DNA of 64,000 nt from Chalciporus piperatus (Eukaryota > Basidiomycota > Agaricomycetes > Boletales > Boletaceae). Positions 23,441 to 34,966 of the stretch are shown here, one piece after another (within the stretch, counting starts at the first letter, position 1; each line of letters begins with the position of its first letter). The DNA lies in the NCBI GenBank assembly GCA_038093975.1, contig JBBPTG010000012.1, forward strand, positions 124,001 to 188,000, in the 5' to 3' direction. The notes below the pieces were generated by a model. It was not told the origin of the DNA. It saw nothing but the letters and a program-made list of their open reading frames with translations, and did no database searches. A program made the position numbers and the translations under genes.

Positions 23441-23767
23441 TACTGTGTGGTTCAGGTAGCCCCGGGCCCGGGTCCTGGTATCATTGTATGTACATAAGGA
23501 CTCGTATTGCTCCCCCGAATACGGGGTGAAACGAGATGGCTATCTCAACGTTGAGAAGCACTCATACTGGAGAAGCCAATCAATGTCATTGAATGTTTTT
23601 GTTGCTGGCTATGGTATGACATTTAGGCGGGTGCACACACTAGTGGCTTGCTTTTCAAGATTGGATGGGGTCCAACGACTTTGTAGTCTGACGTTGGGTT
23701 GGAGTTTAAATACCGTTACTAAGAAATCACGACGGTTCAGAACGCGAGGAAAACGATTTTCATCCCA
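23441..23767. other. Convergent 3' spacer U2AF1/ALG14
   Basis: The 327-bp spacer contains a perfect 12-bp palindrome CCCGGGCCCGGG at 23461-23472, 20 bp after the U2AF1 stop, and a small hairpin CCCCGAATACGGGG near 23,515. Neither has an assigned role; I see no coding frame. Confidence 0.5.
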
Positions 23768-24685
23768 TCAAACCAGGCAACCATAACACTCTTCGCGACT
23801 AGCGACTGATACCAGGCTTGGCCACTGAACAATGAAACTGCGGAAATTACTCAGAGCTTGGCTAATCACAGTCGATAAACCATACCGGTCAACGAAGACG
23901 CGCAAGATTCTCCCTGAGAGTGAGAGTGAGCGCACACGTGCGTAAGATTCGATATATATCATCTTTGGATGTGGTATGCCAAGTATCTGTAACCCGAGTG
24001 TGCGAACAAGGTCGTAGAGGGATGCTCGTGGAGTGTGAAGCAAAAGACTCACTTTATTTATCAAGACGGCTACACACAAGGTTACACATGTTCCCGGACC
24101 GTTCATTATCAATAGATCGGCAAATGGTTTCCCAAACGTTTCTCTCTTGAGAAATGGTGAAATCGTCACGATATGTATGCAAGCCAGTATTGAGCGCATG
24201 AAAGTCGGAAGAACGGTCAGCAAGGATTGGTGGACGCGACGAGCACGGGGAATCGTGAGGACCCGATAGGTTTCTTGCCCATCCGATCCCTGCGAAAGAC
24301 ATGTGATGAGGACGCTGACACGCTTCTGCGCAGATGGGAAGAGCTAACGGGTATCGGCGTATTCTTGGAGTGCTCCAGAGAGATGGCCTTGGTTGCACTC
24401 AGGGTGTCGCCCTCGCTAATGATGTATATCCGTTGCGAATAGCGGGAGAAATCCAAGGCTGAGGTTAACATCAAGGCTTCGCCGGTATGCCCACCTGGGA
24501 GGGGCTTGCATGAGAAAGAATGCAAGCCAGTATGACAAATGCACAGGTGTCAGACCTGAACCGAGGAAGACAGCCAGCTTGCATGTTTCACCGTCCTTTC
24601 TTCGTCGGGCCTTTGACTTGGAGAACAGCAGGTGTACTCTTGTCAACAGAAGGGCGACTAAAACCGCGACAACTTGGAAGTACAT
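23768..24685 (-). CDS. ALG14: UDP-GlcNAc transferase membrane subunit Alg14
   Basis: Five minus-strand exons (24685-24556, 24494-24349, 24289-24053, 23986-23886, 23837-23768) encode 227 residues. Alg14 anchors the catalytic Alg13 at the ER for the second GlcNAc addition to dolichol-PP-GlcNAc in N-glycan synthesis. The N terminus is a membrane helix (VVAVLVALLLTRVHLLF), followed by FLGSGGHTGEALMLTSALDF, YIISEGDTLSATKA, LTIPRARRVHQSLLT, LIMNGPGTCVTLCV, IYIESYARVRSLSLSG and FIVQWPSL, all family hallmarks. Two of the four introns are in frame, which leaves a long open frame on the minus strand that could mislead an automatic model. The gene is divergent from CDC23 with 349 bp between starts. Confidence 0.92.
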
Positions 24686-25034
24686 CGCCTAGCGCCGGGA
24701 TATAACACCTGTAACCTATATTGCGTAGTAGGCTCGTCCGGACGGGTCTAGAATCTAGATGGAAGGGGTATACCACTTATGATACCCTTGTACCAAGCTT
24801 GATCCAGCCAACAGCTATTGTAGTCGTTTGCTCACCGTACAGAGCCCTAGTGGAGGTATATTCCAGCAGCAGCACGTGTAGTGTCAAGTGGCAGAGTATG
24901 TAACAGGTGGGAAGATTGACCAAGAGATCGACGCGCCTCTCCCGACGCGTGCTGAGTGGCAGCAACAGAGCCGCCGAGCAAGTCAACTTTTCGCTGACCT
25001 TGTCTACTTTCACGTCGACAGCCCAGCGCTTGTG
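24686..25034. promoter_or_regulatory. Divergent promoter ALG14/CDC23
   Basis: The 349-bp spacer between outward-read start codons contains one CACGTG E-box core near 24,873-24,878. The frame in front of CDC23 (24888 onward, GTG GCA GAG) is open but lacks an ATG, so I treat it as leader. Confidence 0.4.
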
Positions 25035-27434
25035 ATGGACTCACGGCTCGTGGGCGAGTTGCGGAAATCGATCAAAGACTGTTCGGAGAGAGGTCTCGCC
25101 GTCGCTGCCAAATGGTACATCTCTAGTTCCCCATGAAACTGATAATTTTGAAAGCAGATCGTGCTCCTCCAGGTCCGCGGAGCTCTATCTTTCTCTACCG
25201 CAGTACAAACGAGATGCACTTGTTTCCGATCCGCGGCCTATGTTTTCGACATCGACACCCGCCCGTTCTCGCTCGCCCCGCCCTTCCCTCACTTTCGGAG
25301 CTCCTTCACCTGCGACAATGGTTGGCCTAGGGGTCGCAACTGGAGGTTACGGAGTTTCGTCAGATCCATCTACGAGTCAAGAACGCGAAGCTGAGCTCGA
25401 GCAAACGGACGAAGCTTGTCTACTTGCAGCACAGTCATTTGCTGCATCCAAGGACTTTGGTAGAGCGGTACACGCGCTACGCAGCTGTCGAAGCCTCAAA
25501 GCGCAATTCCTGTCCACATACTGCCAATTTCTAGTAGGTCACAACAATCATGTTTGCACGAAATTGACGAATAAGTGAAACAAGCTCAGCGAGAAGAAGA
25601 CCGAGAGAGATTGGTATAAACACTATAGTAAGTCGAACTTTAAAAACAAGTCTGTAGACGCGGCACACCTTGTTAACATCATTCCTTCAGATGTCCGTGG
25701 ACACCCTCCAATACCCATCAACCGCTCATTGTTGGATCACCTTGAACTAGTCAAAAATGCCACCGACCCCTGGTTGCTGTTCCTGTGCGCTCATGGGTTA
25801 TCTTCTCGAACAGCTTTGTGACTAATTTTGCGGTTGTGATTTGGTAGCAAAGGCCTATTCCTTTCACGTCTCAACAGAAGAGAGGAAGCGATCGAGAGTA
25901 TCATATTGTCTGTCGGCGGGTACCCATGGAATTGGTCTGCATGGACACTCCTAGGACGATGTATTGGGGACGGAGAAGAGGTAAGTTCTCCCTGCCTGAT
26001 CCTCAACTAGCAGGATTGATATTTTCCCAGCTATCATCGTTGCTGCCATTGATACCATTATCCGCAAGCCATCCACTTGTGCAAATGTTTCAGATCAAAA
26101 CCATGAATGAACTGAACAGTCCAAGCGAGAGCGAGCTGATGATGTGTGATCGGCTGCTAGGCGAAGACTTCTTCCGGGGAAGCCCCTGGGTTATGAGTTT
26201 GCGAGCTTGCGTCCTGTACCACTTACACGGTCAGTAGGTGGCAGTCACTCCGTATGTTCAACCATCGACTCACGAGGTCCACGCAGATTTCGGACAAGCT
26301 GAAAAACAGTTCGAGAAAATCCTTGCAGTGGCGCCATACCGAGTTGATGACATTGACGTATACTCAAACATTCTCTACGTGACAGAGAACCGGCTGAAGC
26401 TTTCGCGTCTTGCTCACGAATTCCTCGAGCTTGACAAGGATCGACCTGAGGTGTGCTGTCTAGTTGGTGAGATTCAATTCCGCGACGCACGAAAGTCATG
26501 CGGAGATTGATGGAAGACTTCTAGGAAACCACTATTCCCTCCGAGCCGAACACGAGAAGGCGGTGAAGTACTTCAGACGTGCAACTGAGCTGGATCGAAC
26601 ATACCTATCGGCTTGGACGTTAATGGGTCATGAATATGTAGAAATGAAGAATTCGCATGCGGCTATTGAGTCATATCGACGTGCAGTTGGTGTGTTCGAT
26701 ACAATTTTGACCGAGAACAGGAGATAAACCTAACCACGCGGCTTATAGATGTGAATAGGAAAGATTACAGGGCATGGTATGGTCTCGGCCAAGCCTATGA
26801 ACTGCTTAGCATGCACCAATACGCCCTCCACTATTACCAACGAGCTACAGCTCTCCGGTGGGTCGTATGCGATTTCCCCTTTGTTCTTGGCTAATCCCCC
26901 AAACCTATAGTCCATATGACGTACGCTTGTGGCAAGCTCAAGCGTCGTGTTATGAAGAAATTGGTCGGTAAGCGAATCGATGACTATACACAACACAGCA
27001 AATGTTGAGTTTTCCTGATAGAACCAGAGACGCCGTGGAGTGCCTTAAGCGTGCATTGCTTGGCGCTGATCCTCGTGAAATCACAATAAACATGAAGTTA
27101 GCGAGACTACACGACGAGTTGGAGGAACCAACAGAGGCTGTTGCATATCACCGGAGAATTGTCGAAATTTGTCGCGTCGAAGGTGCGTCGGTATTACTCT
27201 CAGGCCAACCTTTCCCACTGACATTTTACAGAGCGCCCCGTCCAGGACTATGCCAAGTCCAGTATCTATGTTGCTCGCCATCAGATGGTGACTGCGGGAG
27301 GTGACCTGATGCTTGCGAAGGAATATCTTGAACGGGTCGCAAACAGCAATGCCGAGGAGGTGACTCAAGCTGCGGATTGGTTGAAAAAGTTGAAATCCGT
27401 ATTGCTCACTAGGCCCGCCGCAGCGGGATCATGA
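25035..27434 (+). CDS. CDC23: Anaphase-promoting complex subunit 8 (Cdc23), TPR protein
   Basis: Twelve exons (25035-25114, 25173-25533, 25585-25627, 25691-25784, 25848-25980, 26031-26229, 26287-26466, 26525-26689, 26749-26857, 26911-26967, 27022-27182, 27232-27434) encode 594 residues. Cdc23/APC8 is a scaffold subunit of the APC/C ubiquitin ligase that drives mitotic exit. The N terminus ([20 protein letters not shown]) and the tandem TPRs ([93 protein letters not shown]) match the family closely. ATG 25035 was chosen because no upstream in-frame ATG exists. A Ser/Pro/Gly-rich insert occurs near residues 55-95. Confidence 0.92.
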
Positions 27435-27607
27435 TAACCGATAGGTTTCGTACAGTAATCATTATGTAGTGCATCGCGATTGTATCCCTGTGCAATGACT
27501 ACAAACTAGCGCCCACGAGCCAGCCCTAAAGGGAAAGAGCGGGTATTCACGCGGTCACGGGGATTGTCACCACGCAAAGCATAACCAAACACGACAAAGT
27601 CAAGGAA

Positions 27608-29049
27608 ATGTTCAATCAGCAAGGCTCGTTTTCTGTTCAGAGCTTTTCCCTGAAACCTGTCGAACAATCGTCCCAAGGTGTCTCCTGGTCATCCAATGTT
27701 CATGAGCCACCAGTTTTTACCGGTTCTTCACAATCATCCGTCGCAGGTCCATCATCCACCAAGTCGACCCCTCCCCTCATTTCCGTTGATGGGTTTTCCG
27801 TGAATTCAACTGCATATCCGAAAGCGACGACAGACGAGGAGTCTCAGGTCATTCATAAAACTGCAGCTGGGTACGTAGAGAAACAATCTTACTGAATTGT
27901 GCTCATCTGCTCCTATGAAGCTTTGCTGCCTGTCTCGCAGCTGATCATGCAGCAGTCCTTCATCCAGATGTGGATACGCCATTCAGGGATGCGGCAGACG
28001 TTGTCCACAGGCTGCTACCATATCATGTCTTCCAGCAACCAGACGAAGACCTCAAGTTGCTGCTGAACCGGAAACGTCGGAAGGGAAAAGAAAAGGCGAG
28101 ACACCAAGAAATTGGACAAGAAATAGAGGGTGGGTGAACATTCAATGCCGTTGCGATGAATATGTCGTGCTAATTATCTTTTCACTGAAGACACACGGTT
28201 TGCACTGAATTGCCACAAACGCCTGAAAAGGTTACAAGACCGGTTCCATCGCACAAAAATCAGATCGGGGACGGTGAGTAAACACTCTTTCGCAATGATT
28301 CCCTTGCAGCTCAACAAATGTAACAGCGACCCTCTCCCGATGGAGAAGCATACATCCTCCTACAGTCCATTTTGGAGCTCGAGAGAGCGGAAACAGCGAC
28401 AGTTAACTCCGAGTTGCGAAGTGCAAGGAATGAGCTAGATGCAATACAACGCGAAAAACGTGCTGCGTCAACTGTGGTTTCCGCACATCCCACTGTCACA
28501 ACATTCCGACCGACATATTATACGCAGGCGGCTTCCTCACAATATTATCGCGCGTATTCGTACGCATATACACAACCCTACAGTACTGGCGCACAAAGTA
28601 CCCCCATGTTCTACTCCACCCCATCGGCTATACCCCACCCGCCCGCTGGTACCTCCAGCTATACACCGTCGACTGGTCCTATACCTGTGCAGCTCCCTGT
28701 CACCTCCCTCTCGGCGTTACATGCACTTGGGATAGTACCCATTCCAGCAGCGTCCTTGCCTCCTCCAGATCAACCTCAACCAGCTGCAGTCTTGAAGGGG
28801 TCGACGTCCAATGGCACGATGCTAAGTTTAGATATCAATGTTTCGCTTTTGCAATCCGCACAAATGAGTGGCTTGGCGATCTTGCTAAATTCATTAATGT
28901 CGAGGGGGCCGGGGCTTGGACAAACTAGCGCGGCCGTTGCCACGAGCCAAGAGCAAACGAGCGGGCAATCTAATCAGAATGGTGTTTCCTCGGTGGTTGC
29001 TAATTCCGTCCCCGTCTCCACCCAGAAAGAAGGGGATGGAACAGGATAA
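27608..29049 (+). CDS. GLTSCR1-domain protein (BICRA-like chromatin remodelling factor)
   Basis: Four exons (27608-27870, 27921-28129, 28191-28273, 28327-29049) encode 425 residues. The central segment DHAAVLHPDVDTPFRDAADV followed by VHRLLPYHVFQQPDEDL matches the GLTSCR1 domain, which in animals (BICRA/BICRAL) defines the non-canonical BAF remodelling complex. A Lys/Arg-rich stretch and a predicted coiled segment (ILELERAETATVNSELRSAR) follow. The last exon is Tyr/Ser/Pro/Thr-rich and disordered, with a short conserved-looking hydrophobic end (MLSLDINVSLLQSAQM). The domain call rests on sequence resemblance and its size; the role in a fungal SWI/SNF or RSC complex is inferred. Confidence 0.75.
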
Positions 29050-29333
29050 TAGAACTTTACCATGCTCATGTTACTCGAAATTCCAATCGATGAACTCTAG
29101 AACCGAGCTAATGCGCGAAAATGTCCAATGGAATCAATATTGTCTTTCCGTGGTTGAAACGCCAAGGCCTAGGACTCGAGAGAAGAGATCTCGTATCACG
29201 GAGCTGTGTCAAGTGTGTCTCGACGTCGTAATAGTGCTTATGTAATGTTACGCGTGATCACGTGCCGAAAATATTGGTATTCGTTTGAGCTCTTGGATCA
29301 CCCGGGGTGAACTGCAAAGTCGTCGAGCGCAAG

Positions 29334-31155
29334 ATGGCAAGTCTCAGCGCCTGCTACAGACATGTTCCTCGCGCCCTGTTTCATCCGCGACCGGCTGTGT
29401 CAACACAGGTCAGAACCTACATACGTCGGATAGGCAAGGAACAGTACAAGAGGAGGGTGACCCGGGGAGGCCCAGAGTCCCCAGAGGGTGGTGTCGAACT
29501 GGCAGGAACCAGGCGGAAGAAGGACACGGTGCGTTAATTGCTGAAACGTCCTTGACTGGGTTTTGACTTTTGTCACCATCGGGATGTCTTTCCGTTTCTA
29601 CAGGCCTTCGTCCCGATGTCATCTTCCCAATTGACCCACCCGGTCTTCGAACCAGAGCACCCTGATCGCTTGCAATTGCAACTTTTCCATCCTGTAATTG
29701 TGTTTCTGTCATGCAAGCTCCATTTCCAACTCATTCGCTCTCTCTATAGGAAATACTTACCTCTGCAGTCGAAGCGCAAGCACTTGCATTTCCTCACAAC
29801 GAGAAAGATCCTTTCCGGATATTCGGGCTTCCACGGAATCTACTGGTTGATGTTAGTAGCGTTTTCCACGCGTCTGAAATGTCAAATGCTCAATTGTCAC
29901 GCTTTCAGTTCCGAATACTGTCAAAACCATGCTCAGTAGTGCGTGGAACCACCATCGATGTCATCAATCGACTCGACGTCGCCTCTCATTCATCAAGTGC
30001 AAACCATCGACTCGTTTTCAGTAAGAAAATAATCAGCTTCTATACCCTCATCGCGATGACACCATGACAGGCGGACCTTCTGGATGCGGGAAGAGCGTCT
30101 TGTTACTTCAGGCATTGCAATACTGCCAGTCGCGTGATTGGATCGTTTTCTACTTTCCTCGAGGTACGTCATTCTTGTCGACCACAGGAGTCCTTTACAC
30201 ATCGCTTTGTAGCCGTAAACCTTGTCAACTCCACTACAACCTACGCGTATGACCCCCGTACACGCCTCTATCAACAAACCACTTTTGCATTCCAAACCCT
30301 ACAGCGCTTCTTGACGGTGAACAGTGAACGACTGAAGGAACTACAGACAACGGTGGACGTTGAATTGGAGCGAAGGGCGACGATTCCTTCAGGCACCTCG
30401 CTTTCTGACCTTGTGAGAGCTGGTGCTAGGGAACGAGCCTTGGCACCAACCATCCTGGCTGCCTTGATGGAAGAGCTACAGAAGCAAGACAAGTAAGTCA
30501 TCTTCGAGCGTTGTATCTGTATTTTCGTTGGACCCGATTCTATGATTGCTGTCTCTTCGACAGGTTCCCTGTCTTGATGGCTATCGACGACTTTCAGGCA
30601 ATTTACGGCAAGACCGAGTATCGGGATCCTCAATTCTCGAGGATCAAGCCGTACCATCTCTCCCTGCCACGTCTCCTTCTTGAATTTGCATCCGGACAAC
30701 GGACATTTGTGCGTTCTCTCCCTTTGCCGAAGGGAAATTCTTTTTTCTGACATGTTGGCAGGCTCGCGGTGCGGTCCTCGGGGCCCTTTCAACTTTGGAT
30801 ACCACCTTCAAATTCCCCATTGAACTCGCGGAAGCGCTGAACATTCCTGCTGTTACCCCCGCCGGACCCTACGTAGAACGTACCGCCACTGTACGAGAGT
30901 ATACACAAGGCTTGGAGCGCGTCGATGTCCCCGCCGCCTTGACGGTGGATGAAGCCATGAGTGTATTTGACATTTGGACGAAAGATGGTGCAGTTTCTGC
31001 CGGTATGTCTTTATTCAATGTGTTAAATACTCGCCCGTGATACTGACGTGTACGCAGCGGCGAACGACGAGTTTTTCTTGTCGAAATATAGCGAGTCGTG
31101 CGGGAACGCTAGGGAGTTTGTGTGGAGGGGACTCTTGGGGTCGCTATCGCTATAA
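29334..31155 (+). CDS. RSM23: Mitochondrial small-subunit ribosomal protein mS29 (DAP3/Rsm23)
   Basis: Nine exons (29334-29528, 29604-29693, 29750-29851, 29909-30020, 30071-30163, 30213-30492, 30564-30708, 30762-31002, 31058-31155) encode 451 residues. mS29 is a GTP-binding protein of the mitoribosomal small subunit. The N terminus is Arg-rich and suits a mitochondrial presequence. FRILSKPCSVVR precedes the P-loop SGPSGCGKSVLLLQALQYC; IVFYFPRAVNLVNSTT and FPVLMAIDDFQAIYG (Walker B-like) follow. The end ANDEFFLSKYSESCGNAREF is typical. The P-loop's first Ser codon is split by an intron. Confidence 0.9.
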
Positions 31156-32289
31156 CGGCAGAGCCTTGTTCATGTGAACTTTTTTGATTGGGAAGGCAAA
31201 CACTAATGATAATACCATACAGTTTCATTCATGAACGAGCGAGAGTGATCGAAGGGCATACCGAGCAAAGCAGGTTTAGCATACCTTATACTCTTGTTTT
31301 CCATCACTTCATTATCGACGCACTAACTTTTGCATGGACCACGGCAACCCTTCATGCCCTCGAGCGCTTGCGTGCGATGGCTTGCACGCAAGCGCTCGAG
31401 CAGAACGAATGACCCCGAAACACCTTCAAATTTGACCCTTCGAAATGTTGCGAGTGAAGTGCCATACCCGTCACTTTTCTACTGACTGCGGCATTCGCGT
31501 ACGCCCGGGCATCGTGCTCAAAGGAAATGGCGTTGCTTAAACACGATCACACGATAAGTTTCTTCTCGTTTAAATTCTCGTTGAGTATGAGGCCTGGGGC
31601 ACTATGGTGTGGTGCTGCAGGTCGATCATCCGATCAATATAGATGGCCCATCAATTCGAAACCAAATATCGTGGTTCAGTCCATTGTTGACTCGATTGAC
31701 AGTAGCAAAAAAGTGCATTTGACTCGTAGACCCAAGAGTCGGGTGAAGACAGTCGTTCACCCTCCAATAGGGGCGTGTCCGGGTGACGGTCTCAAGCTCA
31801 TTTTTTCTAGAGAACTGAGACGACGAAACTGGGCCTTTCAAGCCACTTGGTGTTCTTTGTATATTGACAGATGGAGGTCAAACCCATCGGCACTCCGAGT
31901 CAGATGGTTTCCCCCCGAGGAGGGGCGGCCGGAGATAGGAAAACATCCCTGGGAAATGGAGAAAGTTCGCCAGTACTGTGTTGTATCTTGACTCTTTCTG
32001 ATCGAACGGACGATTGCTTGGAATCGACATCCGACTGAGGACACATATGGGTTGATGGAAGTTTCCAACACTTTCAGATCTTGTGCCGCTTTCTCCGTTG
32101 GGACATTCTCAAGGCTGTTTTCTGGAATGTCGAGCAGGGTCCAGGTCACTTTTCGACGTCACTTGTTTTACACATACCCAGCCGTTGAAGGGCCCGGGGA
32201 AAGCTAACATGACAAAAACGGGGATCTCTGAGTAGATTATTAGGTGGTTCGAATTCAGAAGAATATGCGCGATATTGATGGGCGACCTC
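31156..32289. other. 1.1-kb convergent spacer after mS29
   Basis: Between the stops of mS29 and the carrier-like gene lie 1,134 bp. Apart from the inverted repeat at 31,359-31,400 I see only short unrelated open frames (the longest 103-154 codons, without recognisable motifs), so no gene is called. Confidence 0.5.
31359..31400. repeat. Perfect 17-bp inverted repeat with 8-nt loop
   Basis: CTCGAGCGCTTGCGTGC at 31359-31375 and its exact reverse complement at 31384-31400 flank the spacer GATGGCTT. Pairing stops at the next base on each side. It lies 204 bp downstream of the mS29 stop. A transcript would fold into a GC-rich hairpin. Confidence 0.9.
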
Positions 32290-33569
32290 TCAGGAGAATG
32301 CACCGGTGAGGCATCCCAACATCGTCAACCACCAAGCCCGATATAGAGCAGTCCAGCCCTCCTCGTCAACAATCCTCTTTGCGCAATCAACCAGGCCAGT
32401 GTAAGGCTCCCTCTCAGTCCTCAACCTACAGGGCTATTCAGTACTGGGCAGGTTGCGTATGGACTTGAAGAACATACCCGATGACATCTTCATCGACACC
32501 GGCGTACTCCACCGTCTCCTCAGCGTCGCCATCTTCCTCCTGGGAGATCGAGTTGAACTCTGGCGCTGCATGGTTTCGTTGTATAGCAAGCCTGATGGCA
32601 ATGACTTCCAGCGGTGTGAGGATGACCGTACTGGCCACCGCGAGGATAAAGAATATACTCAGGTTGAGGATTGGAATGTCGTCCTTGGAAGGCATACTAG
32701 GTTGCGCAAGCTGAGGGAGCAGCAGGTGTCGGACGGTACGCAAACCGAGAACGACATATGCGATGTGAGCGACCTGCGTTGCAAGAAGGCCAGGCGTCAG
32801 GTACAAGATCCATGGACGCCGACGCTCGGTTGGTGTAAGCAAAATACGCAAAGAGTAAACCGCATTGAAATAAGGCAGCTTGTGCGGGGTCGTAATTGCT
32901 CTGCCATTTTATGAATCTCCCGCTTTTCACGAGACTGGAGAGGGATCTTACCTGTCGGTGATGATCGTTTGAGGCAAAGAGATCAGCATGGCGAACAGAC
33001 TGTAGGCGAGCATCCCGAAAACGCCGGTCGATGGGGTGCTGTACTTGCCATGACGAAGGTTGCTGTCGCTCAGGAAGAGCATCAGAAATACGGTGACGAT
33101 TGAAGTCGATAATAGCGTTGGCACTGATGTATTGTCAGTAATTCCCCCGTGGTAGTCGAGTAGGAACTAACTCAGCCCCTTGTACAAGCCTGGCCATCCC
33201 TAAGCAATTGCATGGAAATGGGTGAGATGGTGTTCAATGATGAAAGCAATCAGGCGAAGCACACCTCAATTCTGTACACCCTCGCCAGCATGGCGAGGAA
33301 TGAAGTTATGACTGGGCCTGTATGTGGTTGCACGTCACCCTCTGGATCGAGCTGGAGGCCTTTAGGGTTATAATGAGCCCTAAACCTGACAAGTGCACCG
33401 GTGAGGGGTACGAGGATCGCCAGCGAGATTGCCAACGACCCCACTACTAATAGCATGTCTGTGAAACCGAGCATGTTGTATGAGACGAACAGTAGAGGGT
33501 CACTAGCACTGCTGGGATAGTAGCGCTCGCTGCGGATGTTCGGCAAGTGCCATCGGGGGTCAGAACAGC
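32290..33569 (-). CDS. Mitochondrial carrier (SLC25)-like membrane protein, 5' end unresolved
   Basis: Minus-strand exons 33569-33265, 33199-33172, 33123-32952, 32900-32478 and 32425-32290 join in one frame (about 355 residues). Hydrophobic segments include MLLVVGSLAISLAILVPLTG, MLAYSLFAMLISLPQTI and FFILAVASTVILTPLEVIAI. Degenerate carrier signatures are present: PLEVIAIRLAIQ, where the usual motif is PxDxxKxRxQ, and at the end PYTGLVDCAKRIVDEEGW followed by ALYRAWW, the typical third-repeat matrix helix. The degeneracy suggests a non-canonical carrier, as in Ugo1-like outer-membrane proteins. The first exon and start ATG are not found. Either translation starts at the internal MLGFTDML (near 33,480) or a short exon lies upstream of the acceptor at 33,570. 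Confidence 0.6.
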
Positions 33570-33606
33570 CTGCCGAAAACGTCAAACTCAGCTCTCTTGA
33601 ACCCAA

Positions 33607-34966
33607 ACCACCACCATCTCACCCACACTCAAAATACCATGTCGTCGCTGAAATACACAATAGCTGTCGATGATCAGCTATCCTTCGAGGGTTGGCACAT
33701 GTCGTCGTTCATCGCTCATAATGCAGCGCCCAGCAACTAAAGGTTTGACAGACGCACTCTCATGTTCTCATTTCTTTGGGGTTTTTTTTGGCTTGTCTGA
33801 CCTTTTTCTTGCGGTTTCCTGAGAAGTTGAACATTTTAAATTGCATTTCTCAGGAAATTCAGTTGGGATTGGTTCTTCTTCCAGCTGTGGAGTTCGCTTT
33901 CCCTCATTTCCCCCTCGTTGTCCACCTGGAGGCATGGAAGATCTTGCACCAGGTGAAATTCCCACTCTATTAAGTCACTTCAATGGATGTAGCATCTCAG
34001 GATGCTGACACACCGTTCTTGACTGGTGTTTCCACCATCTATCGTCCATGACTGGGCTTCGTAGATCGTGGACTGATCCCCCGTTTCCTGCGCCTTTACT
34101 TGTCCTTTCCGGCGACGCGGTGTCTTTCCTCCCGGTTGATCAGTAAACACGATGCGTCACTACGGAGTGCCGGTGCGTCCTTGCGTGATTACTATCGTTG
34201 TGGATCACAAAGGCTAAGGGTGGTCAGTGTTCCAGGGTTGGACGTTTGACCAAGACTTGCATGCGATCGATATGTCTGAATCGCAGAACTGATCAATCGC
34301 TGCTTATAGTCGGAACCTTTGGCAGCCAAATGCACCTGACTTTTCATTCGCAGAGCCATGCATATCTCCTGTATCTCGCGTGTTCTACGTTCCTCTCGGT
34401 CGTCGCGAAGAATTATCGCTGTCAGTTTGTTTCTGTTCACGAGCCTCTTGCTCTCCATGCCCTTTTTCACTGACCTGGCGATGTGGCATCCTCCGTCTCC
34501 CCTTCTAACGCCATGCTGGTCGACGTCATGCTGGTCGTCTACCATGTACCAGAAGACTCTTTCGCCGAAGACTCTTCCGACATTGCAACTTTCGCTGTTT
34601 CCGCTGAGGACCTCGACCAGTTCACTCGAACATCTTGATTGGTACACTATCGATTGCTTCTGTCGTTGCACAACTTCCTCTCGGACGTCCATGCAAGCAC
34701 AAGCTATGTTTCTCATCCCTCCCAAGTCTGGACTTCGCCTGGCCAGACCTCCATAGGCTTGATTCCTTTTGTGTACAGCTTTAATTCCTCGTGTGCAGTA
34801 GATAGCGAAATACAGTTTTCTTTTGCCACATGCTTTGACTCTCCGACGTACGGAGTGCTGCCAACTTGCTTTTGACTGTCTCCTTGTTCTCCACCACACT
34901 TAGGCGGTGGTGCAGGTCTCCCTTACTGCTTCGTATATCATTCAACCTTTTCTTTTTCTATCGCTC
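33607..34966. other. 1.36-kb spacer/leader upstream of FUN30
   Basis: The segment is pyrimidine-rich on the plus strand, especially 34,340-34,960, and may be mostly promoter and 5' leader of FUN30. It contains an 11-bp inverted repeat (TTTCCTGAGAA at 33815-33825, TTCTCAGGAAA at 33847-33857) and a short direct repeat CATGCTGGTCG near 34,512 and 34,527. A 235-codon minus frame at 34,192-34,899 has no ATG-supported or recognisable content. Confidence 0.45.

Noticed and set aside
31838..32149. 103-codon minus-strand open frame in the mS29 downstream spacer
   Set aside because: No ATG context, domain or splice partners; it looks like a chance frame.
32220..32280. GGTTCGAATTC resembling a tRNA T-loop
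   Set aside because: The flanks do not form a T stem and no acceptor, D or anticodon arms can be drawn.
34192..34899. 235-codon minus-strand open frame
   Set aside because: The opposite strand is pyrimidine-rich, which removes stop codons by composition. No ATG-led start or domain is visible.
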